Of a stretch of DNA of 52,646 nucleotides, positions 1 to 9,353 are shown piece after piece. Position numbers and translations under genes: made by a program. Where the stretch lies: IMG/VR virus record IMGVR_UViG_3300021091_000106, positions 1 through 52,646 of that record; one strand, given 5' to 3'. The stretch comes from a virus. Each line of letters begins with the position of its first letter. The first letter of the stretch is position 1. The notes under the pieces were generated by a model. That model was not told where the DNA came from. It did not search any database and saw only the letters and a program-made list of their open reading frames with translations.

Positions 1-2
1 GA

Positions 3-2342
3 GGGTTTGATCGATCTGGTAGAAGAGTTAGTGATACCGCACAACGAAGATACCAAAGAAGATTTGGTGATCGCCAATATTCTGATAGATTTGGTAATAA
101 AAATTTAAAACGATTTAAGGGACAAACACCTAGACCTGCTCAAGGATTAGATCAGAGACTAGTTCAACGGGGAGTAACCAAAGTTGCTGGTAAAAATGTT
201 GGTAGAATTGCGGGTAGAATCCCAATTGTAGGACCTATAATTGATTTTAGTATTCGTCGTTTTGTTTTTGAAGAACCTTTAGGTAAAGCAGCAGCAGGAG
301 CAGTTGGTGCTGGAGTTGGACAGGCTCTTGGTGCATGGGTAGGAGGTACTATTGGTGGTATTGCTGGATCTGTAGTTCCAGTTATTGGCAACCTTCTTGC
401 GGGTGCTGCAGGAGCTACGATTGGTGGATTAATAGGAGGATTAATTGGAGATCAAATTGGAGTAAGTCTTTATAATGTTTTGGCAAACTCAAAACAAGGA
501 AAGATTGAAGGAAGATCTTCAGGTGGAAAAATTAAACAAAGAACTGGTAGAGACCCAGGTAAAACTGCAAAGAAAAAGAAACCAAAACCACTTCGTATTA
601 AAAAATTAAAGATTAGTAAAGTTAGTGTTGGTCAATCAAGTGGTGCTAAATCCATTCAAGATTTGTATGGAACAAAAGATGTAAAACAAAAACCCCTTTC
701 AACTTTACTTGCCACTTCAGAACGTCTAAAGAGATCTGGAAGTTCTATTATGGCTAAAATTATGTCATTGGGTGTTGATTACGTGTTGGGGCAAAAACCA
801 TCTAAGTCAACTAAAAAGGACATTGCTAAAAGTTTTGCTTCTTTAATGTCAATGGTATCTGAATATCCAGACGCTGCTGGTGCTGATATTACAAAATCAT
901 TCCAAGCACTTGCTGGTGGTGGAGAAGTTTTGCGTAGAGATGTAAAGATAAGAAGAAAAAATGAACAGATGGCGGGATTTATGCGAGGCATAGAAAAAGC
1001 CTTGGATAAAGATATTGGAAGTTTAGGTTCTTTAGCATCTATTATTAAATACGGTGATAGACCATTTAATGATCCTTATGGTGGTGGTGGTGGGGCACCT
1101 TTGGATGCAGATCAACAAGCAGCATTTGAAAAAATTAGAAAAATTGCTGAAAAAGTTAAATCGCCCAATCCATCAGTAACTGCTGCAATTGCTATGCTTG
1201 AAAGTGGGTGGTTGGCAAATCCTGATAGTGTATATTTTGCAAGTGGAAAAACAAATCCTTTTGGTCAACAAGGAAGAGGTCCAAAAGGATTTGTAATTGG
1301 TAAGGACGGACACCAACATGCAGTCTATAATGACCTTGAAGAAGGCGTTAAAGCACACGTTGATCGTTGGAAACAATCTTATAAGGGAAAAGATGATAGA
1401 GAAGTTATTGAAAGTATACGACAAGGATTACATGGTGGACCTGGACAGTACAATACAGATCCCAACTGGACTAATAAGGTCATGTCTGTATTGCAAAGTT
1501 CTAAAGCACCAAAACCAAGTACATTAACTAGTGCCCAATTCAAAGCTGTATTACCAGAGGGAAATCCTCAACTAACAAGTGGATTTGGATTTAGGAATAC
1601 TGGTATTCCTGGAGCTTCTACGAATCATCAGGGAATTGATATTGGTGTTGATCCAAATTCTAAGGTTACTGCATTAGAAGATGGTAAGGTAGTTGATATC
1701 TATCCAAATTTTGGCACACATGGCGATGGAGTTGTTGTTCAACATGCAGATGGAAATGTAATGGTATATGGACATGTTATTAGTAAAGTAAAGATCGGTG
1801 ATAAAGTTAAGAAGGGGCAGGTAATAGCACTAGTAAAACTATGGAAAGATCCTCGTTATCCAGGTCCTGGTAGTAGAACACACTTACACTTAGAAAGACG
1901 TATGGGTAGTGCAACTGGGACTGCCATAGATCCGACTAATTATTTGAAATCAGTAGCACCAAAACCAGCAGCAAGACCTACGACAACTGCAGCAAATACT
2001 CAAAACAAAGGGGTGGTATATAGAGATGGTCAATTTGTTAAATTGGGTAGTGGTTTCTTAGGATCTGGACAAGCAATTACTGTAACAAATACTAAAAATA
2101 CAAGTCTTAGAGCAGCAGTTAAGGGATTTGGACTGGGAATCGGTAAAACGGAAGGAGAAACCAAGCGAGCAGCAGATGGTCAGTATTATACGTGGACTGG
2201 AGGTAAGTGGATAACAGGAGGTAGTGCTTCATTAGCACCATCAACAGGTAGATCAGGAAGATCTCAAGATGTTGCATCATTAAGTCAACGTACATCATAT
2301 GATAATGGTGTTGATCGTGTTTTGATTGTTGAAGTTGGTTAA
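3..2342 (+). CDS. Tail lysin / baseplate structural protein with glucosaminidase and M23 peptidase domains (5' partial)
   Basis: The frame is open from the left edge, so the true start lies outside; the TTG at 480 is internal. About 779 residues are visible. The first part is Arg/Gln-rich, followed by a Gly/Ala/Ile-rich, membrane-like stretch (roughly nt 180-470), then a basic linker. Around nt 1160-1500 lies a FlgJ-like glucosaminidase domain with the catalytic-type LESGW motif and a Tyr/Asn-rich end. Around nt 1550-1950 lies a zinc metallopeptidase domain of the M23 (LytM) type: GFGFRN, NHQGIDIG, YGH and the HLHLE ligand pair are all present. Both domains cut peptidoglycan (sugar chain and peptide), so this is probably the virion enzyme that opens the cell wall at injection. 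It directly precedes hub genes. The glycine-rich stretch resembles a pore or tape-like segment, but its role is unknown. Confidence 0.85.
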   Translation, partial: GFDRSGRRVSDTAQRRYQRRFGDRQYSDRFGNKNLKRFKGQTPRPAQGLDQRLVQRGVTKVAGKNVGRIAGRIPIVGPIIDFSIRRFVFEEPLGKAAAGAVGAGVGQALGAWVGGTIGGIAGSVVPVIGNLLAGAAGATIGGLIGGLIGDQIGVSLYNVLANSKQGKIEGRSSGGKIKQRTGRDPGKTAKKKKPKPLRIKKLKISKVSVGQSSGAKSIQDLYGTKDVKQKPLSTLLATSERLKRSGSSIMAKIMSLGVDYVLGQKPSKSTKKDIAKSFASLMSMVSEYPDAAGADITKSFQALAGGGEVLRRDVKIRRKNEQMAGFMRGIEKALDKDIGSLGSLASIIKYGDRPFNDPYGGGGGAPLDADQQAAFEKIRKIAEKVKSPNPSVTAAIAMLESGWLANPDSVYFASGKTNPFGQQGRGPKGFVIGKDGHQHAVYNDLEEGVKAHVDRWKQSYKGKDDREVIESIRQGLHGGPGQYNTDPNWTNKVMSVLQSSKAPKPSTLTSAQFKAVLPEGNPQLTSGFGFRNTGIPGASTNHQGIDIGVDPNSKVTALEDGKVVDIYPNFGTHGDGVVVQHADGNVMVYGHVISKVKIGDKVKKGQVIALVKLWKDPRYPGPGSRTHLHLERRMGSATGTAIDPTNYLKSVAPKPAARPTTTAANTQNKGVVYRDGQFVKLGSGFLGSGQAITVTNTKNTSLRAAVKGFGLGIGKTEGETKRAADGQYYTWTGGKWITGGSASLAPSTGRSGRSQDVASLSQRTSYDNGVDRVLIVEVG

Positions 2343-2364
2343 ATAGTAAATATAAGTTCTAAAA

Positions 2365-3660
2365 ATGGCAGCAACCGCAAATACAAAAGGATTATCTGGC
2401 AATATAACAAAGTGTGTTGTTACCTCTAATAGGGGTGGCGGTTCTCAAGATATATCGGCATTAATTCAAGATCTCTCTTATTTTGAAAGTGTTTTGGATA
2501 CATCTGTGCGGTTTAGGTTGATAATTTTAGAGACAGGTCATAGTACTGCGGGAAATGATATTGCAGTTTTATATAAATTAAAATTATCTGGATTTGAAAA
2601 AGTTGAATTAAGTTTTGAAGATAATAATAATAATAAATTAAAATTTGCTGGTAGTAATGCACTTTATATTAGTAAAATTGAAAATGTTATTTCATCATCA
2701 GAGACTGTTCTTTATACGATAGACCTTTGCTCAATGGAGGATTTAGCAAGTGATTTTTTAAAGTGTGAAGTTTATCAAAAATTTGATGGTGAATTATCTC
2801 AGTCTGTTAGTATTATTTTAAAAGAAGTTTTAAAAACTAAAAAGAAGATTATTAGAGATCAAACATCAAATCAGATCGGTCTCTATGGTTCTGGTAAACC
2901 AGCATTTGAGTTTTGTGCAGAAATAGCAACATTAGCAATTCCAGTGGGATCGAAGTCTTCTGCTGGATATTTTCTTTTTGAAACTTATGATGGATTTAAT
3001 TTTAAATCAATTGATAAATTATTTGAAGGATCTCCTAAAAAATCATTTATTTACAATAATAGTACTTTACTACCATCTGGATATGATTCAAAAATTATTA
3101 GTTACAGGTCTATAAAAACAATAGATGTTAAAACAAATCTAAATGCTGGAACATATGGTGGAAGACTAACAGCATATGATCCATATAATCAAGTTTATAC
3201 TCCCAAAGCAAAAGAAGTAAAGAGTGAAGAACAAAAACCAAGAGGTGGACAAGAATTACCTAAAATATCCCCAGATTTTAATGTCTACGGCGATTTAAGT
3301 AAAAGATTTACTTATAGGAAAGATACGGGACAAGTTGCTCCAGGTAATAGAGGTAGGCAACTGGAGAAAAAGACTGAAGAGAATTTAAAACCTGCAGATA
3401 TTTTAATTCAATCTGCAATGACATATAATAAAATATTTAATTTATCTGTTGAAATTGCAGTTGTTGGAGATTTGTCTTTAAGAGCAGGACAACTGGTTCA
3501 TTGTGATTTTCCAGAGCAATCTTCTAAGAAAGAAATTATTGCCAATAAGGAATTAAGTGGTATATATATCATACAGGATATTTGCCATCATTTGACACCT
3601 AAACAATGTATGACTAAAATGATTTTAATTAGAGATTCTTACGGCAGAAAACCAAAGTAG
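2365..3660 (+). CDS. Putative baseplate hub protein (gp27-like candidate)
   Basis: 431 residues, beginning 22 bases after the lysin stop; ATG chosen because no upstream start fits and the N-terminus (MAATANTKGLSG) looks like a soluble structural protein. It is rich in Lys, Ser and beta-prone segments and has no signal peptide or membrane segment. No catalytic motif was recognised. T4 gp27 (391 residues) pairs with gp5 in the hub, and here the gene lies between the tail lysin and the gp5-like gene, so position and size support a gp27-type hub protein. This is an inference from context, not from a recognised motif. It is late-expressed by location; an imperfect late box may lie in the short gap upstream. 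Confidence 0.6.
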   Translation: MAATANTKGLSGNITKCVVTSNRGGGSQDISALIQDLSYFESVLDTSVRFRLIILETGHSTAGNDIAVLYKLKLSGFEKVELSFEDNNNNKLKFAGSNALYISKIENVISSSETVLYTIDLCSMEDLASDFLKCEVYQKFDGELSQSVSIILKEVLKTKKKIIRDQTSNQIGLYGSGKPAFEFCAEIATLAIPVGSKSSAGYFLFETYDGFNFKSIDKLFEGSPKKSFIYNNSTLLPSGYDSKIISYRSIKTIDVKTNLNAGTYGGRLTAYDPYNQVYTPKAKEVKSEEQKPRGGQELPKISPDFNVYGDLSKRFTYRKDTGQVAPGNRGRQLEKKTEENLKPADILIQSAMTYNKIFNLSVEIAVVGDLSLRAGQLVHCDFPEQSSKKEIIANKELSGIYIIQDICHHLTPKQCMTKMILIRDSYGRKPK

Positions 3661-3669
3661 GTTAATTCC

Positions 3670-3882
3670 ATGGATAACATTCAACAACATATTGATAATG
3701 ACAAACGAATTCTTGATGATCCAACGATTTCCCCACAGATGCGTCGTCATACTGAAGAAGAATTGAGGGATTTGGAATCTTATCAGATACGTCATCCTGA
3801 AGATAATCATGATCCAACATCTTTAGAGTTGTTTTGTGATTCTCATCCAAGTGCATCAGAATGTAAAGTTTACGATGATTGA
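3670..3882 (+). CDS. Small hypothetical protein in the baseplate operon
   Basis: 70 residues, His/Asp/Glu-rich and acidic, probably helical (MDNIQQHIDNDKRILDD start). It begins 9 bases after the hub-candidate stop and ends 4 bases before the gp5-like gene, so it is cotranscribed with both. No known domain was recognised. A small assembly factor for the hub is possible but unsupported beyond context. Confidence 0.7.
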   Translation: MDNIQQHIDNDKRILDDPTISPQMRRHTEEELRDLESYQIRHPEDNHDPTSLELFCDSHPSASECKVYDD

Positions 3883-3886
3883 ATAG

Positions 3887-6652
3887 ATGTCAGATATAAA
3901 ATTAACTGCAAGCGATTTTCATAACGTACCATATAATATTATTGATGATCCAGCAATGGATTATATTAGATGGAGGGGAACAGTTGCCCCAAGAGAAAGT
4001 TGGTCTACAAATGAACAAGAGGAGGGAACAGCAAACCCTCAAGTTTGTGCAAGAGGTAATTGGGGCACACATGTTAAAGTTAGGATAGATGATATTCATC
4101 CAGTTAAAGATTTACTTCCAGATGAAAAACTTCCAGATGTAGAAGTGTGTTTAAGTCCTATGTCTGGCCACGGTGGAGCCGTTTTGATTGGTGGTCCAAC
4201 GCAAGGATCTAGAGTTTATGGATTTTGGTCCGATCCTGTGCGTAAGACTGGTCCAATACTTACGGGGGTATATCCCACTAATGAACATGTTGCTTTACCA
4301 CGAACCCAAAAAACTGGGTTTGAGATATCCAGTGGATATACTTTTAGAGACTACATTGCTGGATTTAATGTTTCGTTAAGTAGCACTTACAAATATCCTT
4401 TAGAGGGTGGAAATTTAATGAATCTTTGGGGGGTATCCGATAAATCCCTTATGCAAGAATATCTTTTTGGTATTGGTTCCCCAACTGAATGTGAAAAGGT
4501 TCCATTAAATGGAATTATGAAGTCAATGCAGGAGTTAATTCAGCAAATTGAAAAGGCACAAAAACAATTAAATGAATGGGAAACTGCTGCTCAAGGTTGG
4601 ATTGGTGACAAGCAAAAATGGATTCAAGAAAAAACTCAAAAAGCACAAGACTTTATTACTCAAGGAATTAAATGGGTATTTAAAGAAATTCGTAAACATA
4701 TTGAAGAAGAAATAAACAAACAGACAAAAAAATTATATGAGCTTATAAATCCTCCAGACAGAGATAAAGCAAAAGTTGGTCATGATGCTTTAATGGAGTT
4801 GATTACTTGTTTGTTTAACAAGTTGATCCAAAATCTTTTCAAAATGGTTGGTAATTTTCTTAGTCAGATGTTTGATCGTTACATCAATGTTCCAGCTTGT
4901 GCAGTCGCAAATTTTATTGCAGACCTTTTGGGCAATACCATAGGAAGAATTGCTGGAGCAATTGATGCAATCATTAGTTCAGTATCTGGATTGATTGGTG
5001 GTGTGTTTAGTCTTGCAGGTTCTATTTTAAATATTTTAAAAGCACTTGCTGGGTTTTTTGCTTGTGAGGAAGATCAAGAATGTCCAGAAACAAAAGAATG
5101 GAATATTTTTGAAGGTGGAAAACCATCAGCAATTTTTGATATTGATTCGATTATAAATTCCGCTAAAGGAGTTGCGGATCAAGCGTTGGGTCTTGTTGGA
5201 AGTGCTTCTGGATTAATTGATACAGTTGCCGCTGCAGTAGATTTTAGTAACTTAATTAATAGTGCTATTAGTGCAACTAATGGTTGTAATATTGGTCCTG
5301 TTTTTTGTGGTCCTCCACAAGTTACTTTTTGGGGTGGCGGTGGTGGAAGTGGAGCGAGAGGTAATGCAATTGTAAGTGCTGCTGGAGATATTTTGGGTGT
5401 AGATATTATTGCTAGAGGTCTTGGGTATACTAAAGCTCCTTTTGTTGATATAACTGATAATTGTGGTAAGGGGTCGGGTGTTAATCCAATTGCAATTATG
5501 GAACCAGATGGTGGGACAGATCCAGATACTGGATTGCCAACTCAACAAGTTCGACAGGTTGTAATAGAAAGTCCTGGAGGTGATTATCCAACAAGACCAA
5601 ATGGTGATTTGGGTGGAGATGGCAGAGTTTGGGCTCCAGCAGAAAATACTGTTATTAGAACTCCAGATGGACGCTGGGAACAATATCCACCAGGAGCAGA
5701 AATTCCTCAGCGCCCTGGTGATACTGTAATTAGACCCGAAGATCGTCAAGTTTTAGAGGGTGGATTGCCTGTAATTGGACCAGGGGGTAATGTTACTCCA
5801 GGATTTGGTCCTGATAATGATGCTAATCAACCAATTCAAGATCAAATTGCTAATGTTAGGGGAATAACTAGAATACCTGGAACAGGGGTAAATGGTGCAA
5901 CTGAATTCGATGCATTCCCAGTAATTAATATTGGTAGTTATCCTGCTTTACTATATTTGTGTGATTTGTATATTGACAATTATGGGTTAAACTATTCTGA
6001 AGGGGATCAAGTTGTTATTGAACCCAATCTTGGTGGTGCTGAGGTTGAAGTAAAATTTGGACCTTTTGGTACAGTGGCTTCTCTTAGAATTATAAATTCT
6101 GGTAATGGGTTTACAGAAAGACCAGAAGTTTACATTAAATCTGAAACAGGTTATAATGCAATTATTGCTCCAGTTTTTTGTGTGCGGAGAATTGGTGATG
6201 ATACCGAAGGTGAATTAACTGATGAAGATAAGTTTAAAGTTATTAGAATCGTAGATTGTGTAGGTACTCCCGATACTCCTTCACAATCCACTACTGGAAC
6301 GTCATTAATATCAAAAACTGCCATAGCGACCATCGATGATTTTACATCCACGCCGATACCAACACCAACACCAACATCAATGGTAATTCCTTCACCAACC
6401 CCTACACCAACTCCTTCACCAACCCCTACACTAACTCCTTCACCAACCCCTACACCAACTCCTACCCCAACTCCTACCCCAACTCCTTCACCAACTCCTA
6501 CCCCAACCCCTTCACCAACGCCTACACCAACCCCTATGCCAACCCCTACACCAACACCACCAACTCCACCACCAGCTCCACCACCAGCTCCACCACCATC
6601 TCCACCACCATCTCCACCACCATCTCCACCATCTTATTATGGTTACCCCTAG
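3887..6652 (+). CDS. gp5-like baseplate hub protein: OB-fold domain, helical middle, Pro/Thr-rich tail
   Basis: 921 residues. Residues about 45-135 match the T4 gp5 N-terminal OB-fold: [38 protein letters not shown] and GVYPTN occur in the same order as in gp5. T4 gp5 then carries a lysozyme domain and a beta-helix needle; no lysozyme motif is seen here. Instead there is a charged, coiled-coil-like helical part (residues about 205-300), a hydrophobic Gly/Ala-rich part (about 340-450), Gly-rich beta segments (about 480-800) and a tail of Pro-Thr and Pro-Pro-Ser repeats. The lytic domains sit in the upstream gene and the needle-like beta-helix in the downstream gene, so gp5 functions seem split over three genes. 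A strong Shine-Dalgarno for the next gene overlaps this stop codon. Late structural gene. Confidence 0.85.
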   Translation: MSDIKLTASDFHNVPYNIIDDPAMDYIRWRGTVAPRESWSTNEQEEGTANPQVCARGNWGTHVKVRIDDIHPVKDLLPDEKLPDVEVCLSPMSGHGGAVLIGGPTQGSRVYGFWSDPVRKTGPILTGVYPTNEHVALPRTQKTGFEISSGYTFRDYIAGFNVSLSSTYKYPLEGGNLMNLWGVSDKSLMQEYLFGIGSPTECEKVPLNGIMKSMQELIQQIEKAQKQLNEWETAAQGWIGDKQKWIQEKTQKAQDFITQGIKWVFKEIRKHIEEEINKQTKKLYELINPPDRDKAKVGHDALMELITCLFNKLIQNLFKMVGNFLSQMFDRYINVPACAVANFIADLLGNTIGRIAGAIDAIISSVSGLIGGVFSLAGSILNILKALAGFFACEEDQECPETKEWNIFEGGKPSAIFDIDSIINSAKGVADQALGLVGSASGLIDTVAAAVDFSNLINSAISATNGCNIGPVFCGPPQVTFWGGGGGSGARGNAIVSAAGDILGVDIIARGLGYTKAPFVDITDNCGKGSGVNPIAIMEPDGGTDPDTGLPTQQVRQVVIESPGGDYPTRPNGDLGGDGRVWAPAENTVIRTPDGRWEQYPPGAEIPQRPGDTVIRPEDRQVLEGGLPVIGPGGNVTPGFGPDNDANQPIQDQIANVRGITRIPGTGVNGATEFDAFPVINIGSYPALLYLCDLYIDNYGLNYSEGDQVVIEPNLGGAEVEVKFGPFGTVASLRIINSGNGFTERPEVYIKSETGYNAIIAPVFCVRRIGDDTEGELTDEDKFKVIRIVDCVGTPDTPSQSTTGTSLISKTAIATIDDFTSTPIPTPTPTSMVIPSPTPTPTPSPTPTLTPSPTPTPTPTPTPTPTPSPTPTPTPSPTPTPTPMPTPTPTPPTPPPAPPPAPPPSPPPSPPPSPPSYYGYP
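6351..6640 (+). repeat. Proline-rich coding repeat (PT)n then (PPS/PPA)n
   Basis: Tandem repeats of about 6 bases (ccaaca, cctaca, ccttca) encode Pro-Thr, Pro-Ser and Pro-Ala runs at the C-terminus of the gp5-like protein, ending in a short Tyr-rich tip. The unit varies in the third codon base, which suggests selection on the protein as well as slippage. Such tails are usually extended and flexible. Copy number probably varies between relatives. Confidence 0.9.
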
Positions 6653-6665
6653 GAGGAGTTGACTA

Positions 6666-7256
6666 ATGGGAAAACCAAAACTCCATAACCCAGTAGAACT
6701 GGGCAGTAATTACGGACATTTAAAATTGGGTCATGTTAATCTTAATAATACTTATGCAGGGGTTTTATTAAGAAATGGTCCACATGGAATGCCATGTGAA
6801 CAATATTTGATGTTTGGATCTTCTGGTAAAATGAAGGGCAGTACGATTAATCGTTGTCCAGGCGTTTATCAGATACATTGTGGAATGAAACCCGTAGATA
6901 ATATGGGATTTATGTTAAGATCTTCCGATGGTGACATTTCAATATCTGCCCCTTTGGGCAGAATTAGATTAGAGGCAAAAATGATTGACATTCTTGCCAA
7001 TGGAAGTGGTAATAAAACAGGATATGTCAACATTGAGGGTAATGAAAAAATTAAGTTGACAACAAAGAATTTTGAAGCAAATGTTGATTCTGTTGCCAAA
7101 TTTTTATGCTCTGGGATACTTGAATTAGTAGGAAACGGATCTCTTAATTTTTATGGTGGACTAATTGATTGTGCTGATTCTTGTACAACCTTGAAACCAT
7201 CTAAAGGGATCTCAAAATTTGAATCACAACAAAAAACTGGAGGAATTTTAGGATGA
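6666..7256 (+). CDS. Structural protein, beta-helix-like (candidate gp5 needle part)
   Basis: 196 residues preceded by a very strong Shine-Dalgarno (AGGAGGAG, 8 bases upstream), which overlaps the stop of the gp5-like gene. The middle (residues about 70-165) has short repeated beta strands such as GDISISAPLGRIRLEAK, INIEG-type turns and GSLNFYGG, similar in style to the triple-stranded beta-helix that ends gp5 and VgrG spikes. A role as the separately encoded central needle or spike is inferred from that pattern and from position. It overlaps the next gene by ATGA. Confidence 0.65.
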   Translation: MGKPKLHNPVELGSNYGHLKLGHVNLNNTYAGVLLRNGPHGMPCEQYLMFGSSGKMKGSTINRCPGVYQIHCGMKPVDNMGFMLRSSDGDISISAPLGRIRLEAKMIDILANGSGNKTGYVNIEGNEKIKLTTKNFEANVDSVAKFLCSGILELVGNGSLNFYGGLIDCADSCTTLKPSKGISKFESQQKTGGILG

Positions 7257-8026
7257 AGGTTCCTGATTTAGAGATAAAAAAGACTTTTTATTGTGGTAGT
7301 GGTGATCCTAGTTTAGTTTTGGGTAAAGGACCCTTGCAAACTAGAGGTGGATTTTATTGTGAAGGACCAGGAATTTTTGGTTCAATTCCACCATTTCTTA
7401 CTGCCACATTGATGGTTGGTCCACTTGAGAACTCAGATGTAATAATTCCTCCTTTAATTCCTGGAGCATTATGCACTGGAATCAATAATCCTTATTCAAT
7501 AGCTGTTGATGGACCATCAGCATTTTTGGGAGTTATTGATACAAATAATAATGTAAATGTTGGTGGTAATCTAATTACTCAAGGTGAAGTCATGTCCCGT
7601 TGTGGTGGACATATCCTTTCCGCTAAAAAGAATTTTGATATTCCTCACCCAACAAAAGATGGTTGGAGATTACGTCATACTTGCCCAGAAGGGCCATCTA
7701 ATGATGTATACATAAGGGGTAAATTACAAAATAAAAGCATAATTGAACTTCCAGAATACTGGAGAGAGTTGGTAGATTCTAATAGTATTACAGTCTCAAT
7801 TACTCCAGTAGGAACGCATCAAAATATTATTGTTAGAGAAATCTCAGATAATAAAGTATACCTTCATGCATCTACACCGATAAATTGTCATTATCATGTT
7901 TTTGGTGAGCGTAAAGACGGAGAAAAGTTGATTCCAGAATATGAAGGGTCAACACCAGCAGATTATCCTGGCAATAATGATGAATATTCTGTATCTGGAT
8001 TTCATTATGATACCAAGAGGATTTAA
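7253..8026 (+). CDS. Virion structural protein, paralogous C-terminal domain with next gene
   Basis: 257 residues starting at the ATGA overlap with the previous stop, with GGAGG upstream. The N-terminal half is unrelated to its neighbour; the C-terminal half (residues about 120-250) has KKNFDIPHPTKDGWRLRH, EGPSNDVYIRGK, ELPEYW, a INCHYHVFGERKDG block and STPADYPGN. The same blocks occur in the following gene, so the two share a domain that I read as a conserved cyanophage structural or fiber-tip domain. Its biochemical role is unknown. The rapid change of the N-terminal half suggests different attachment points for a common receptor- or trimer-forming domain. Confidence 0.75.
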   Translation: MKVPDLEIKKTFYCGSGDPSLVLGKGPLQTRGGFYCEGPGIFGSIPPFLTATLMVGPLENSDVIIPPLIPGALCTGINNPYSIAVDGPSAFLGVIDTNNNVNVGGNLITQGEVMSRCGGHILSAKKNFDIPHPTKDGWRLRHTCPEGPSNDVYIRGKLQNKSIIELPEYWRELVDSNSITVSITPVGTHQNIIVREISDNKVYLHASTPINCHYHVFGERKDGEKLIPEYEGSTPADYPGNNDEYSVSGFHYDTKRI

Positions 8027-8028
8027 TT

Positions 8029-8679
8029 ATGGCAGATATTTTTGTAGCAGATTTTACTAATAAAAGTACCTGTCTTGATGAGGGTATTACTGGACCTTTT
8101 TCTGCTAAGTTTGATTATATTTTAAAATCAACTACAGGAGATCCTGATTATCCAGCAGAAGCATGTACTCCTTGGATTCACTATAATGTTAAGGTTGGTA
8201 ATCTTAAGGCAGATGCACTTGTTCAAGCACAAGATGTTAAAACCGCTGTGGTTGGATCTTTGAATGCAAAATCTGCTATTTGGGATGCCAAAAAGTCATT
8301 TGATATTCAGCATCCCACTAAAAAAGACCATCGTCTTAGATATATTTGTTTAGAAGGACCAACTGCAGATGTGTATCTAAAGGGTAAATTGGTAGAGCAG
8401 TCCTATATTCAACTTCCAGATTATTGGAAAGACTTTGTTGATATGGAGACTCTTGTTATCAATCTCACTCCAAATGGACATTGGCAAGAATTATTTGTAG
8501 ATCGTATTGAATGGGGTGATAAAATTTACGTTAAGAATAATGCAGGGACTGCTATTAACTGCGATTACGTAGTCTATGGTGAACGTATTGATACTTCAAA
8601 GAATATTTCTGAATATCAGGGCTTGACACCAGCAGACTATCCAGGAGATAATAGGGAATATAATATCAACGGTAAGTGA
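8029..8679 (+). CDS. Virion structural protein, paralog of upstream gene
   Basis: 216 residues, AGAGG Shine-Dalgarno, 2 bases after the previous stop. It carries the same C-terminal domain: KKSFDIQHPTKKDHRLRY, EGPTADVYLKGK, QLPDYW, INCDYVVYGERID and LTPADYPGDN. The N-terminal 80 residues are distinct. Likely a short tail fiber or baseplate decoration protein made with its neighbour. The stop overlaps the start of the oxygenase gene by one base. Confidence 0.75.
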   Translation: MADIFVADFTNKSTCLDEGITGPFSAKFDYILKSTTGDPDYPAEACTPWIHYNVKVGNLKADALVQAQDVKTAVVGSLNAKSAIWDAKKSFDIQHPTKKDHRLRYICLEGPTADVYLKGKLVEQSYIQLPDYWKDFVDMETLVINLTPNGHWQELFVDRIEWGDKIYVKNNAGTAINCDYVVYGERIDTSKNISEYQGLTPADYPGDNREYNINGK

Positions 8680-9353
8680 TGCACCGAGTACATGAAGCGT
8701 TCCCTCTGATTGTTTACCAGGGGATGGTGGAGTGTCATGAACAAATCAAAAATCATCTTGATGAACTTCGTGACTATTGGTTTGATGGGTATCAGAACGA
8801 GAGTCCAGAATATTCTGGAAGAATTTTTGCACACCAAAAAGAGTCATGCAAACCATTCTTTCAAGAACTTCGGACTCATGTTGATAATTACTTTGATTAT
8901 TTGAGTGTTGATCACTCAAAATTAGATTATCATATCATTAAATCCTGGGTTGGTTATCACAAAGATGATGAAACCCCATCAGTAAAACCGCACAATCATA
9001 ACGCTTCAGATCTGAGTTTTGTTTATTATGTAAGTACAGGTGAGACATCCGATAAGTTTTGTATTGCCCAAGAAAAAAATCCCAATGAATGTGTTGGTGA
9101 TATGTTTACTGAAGCAATTCAAAAGAATTTAATTACTGGGTATAACCGATATAATTGTAATGTTTATAGTATTACTCCTATTGAGGGTAGTGTTTTAATT
9201 TTTCCGAGTAAAACTGGACATTTTACTCAAAAGTTTGCTGAAAGAAAAGAAGAAAGACTGGTTATTCCTGGAGACATTAGAGTTACTTTAAATCCATTTA
9301 ATCCAGACTACCATCAAGGATCTACTCACCCTTCTCAGTGGTTACAACTTTAA
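8679..9353 (+). CDS. 2OG-Fe(II) oxygenase-like protein
   Basis: 224 residues; ATG at 8679 is preferred over the adjacent in-frame GTG at 8676. Residues near 105-120 have the PHNHNASDLSFVYYV pattern, and near 170-185 GSVLIFPSKTGHFTQ, followed by basic residues: this is the His-x-His...His-plus-Arg layout of the phage oxygenase family that recalls PF13759. Members use 2-oxoglutarate and iron to hydroxylate substrates; the substrate here is unknown. It lies at the end of the baseplate operon, so it may modify a virion protein. It converges with, and overlaps by 32 bases, the minus-strand glycosyltransferase-like gene. Confidence 0.75.
   Translation: MHRVHEAFPLIVYQGMVECHEQIKNHLDELRDYWFDGYQNESPEYSGRIFAHQKESCKPFFQELRTHVDNYFDYLSVDHSKLDYHIIKSWVGYHKDDETPSVKPHNHNASDLSFVYYVSTGETSDKFCIAQEKNPNECVGDMFTEAIQKNLITGYNRYNCNVYSITPIEGSVLIFPSKTGHFTQKFAERKEERLVIPGDIRVTLNPFNPDYHQGSTHPSQWLQL

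Noticed and set aside
5252-5749. 165-residue open frame on the minus strand inside the gp5-like gene
   Set aside because: It is Ser/Thr/Ile-rich and lies antisense to the well-supported OB-fold gene; it looks like the reverse of Gly/Asn repeats, with no start signal.
3887-6652. T4-type lysozyme domain in the gp5-like protein
   Set aside because: No lysozyme catalytic block is visible after the OB-fold; the lytic domains are in the upstream gene.
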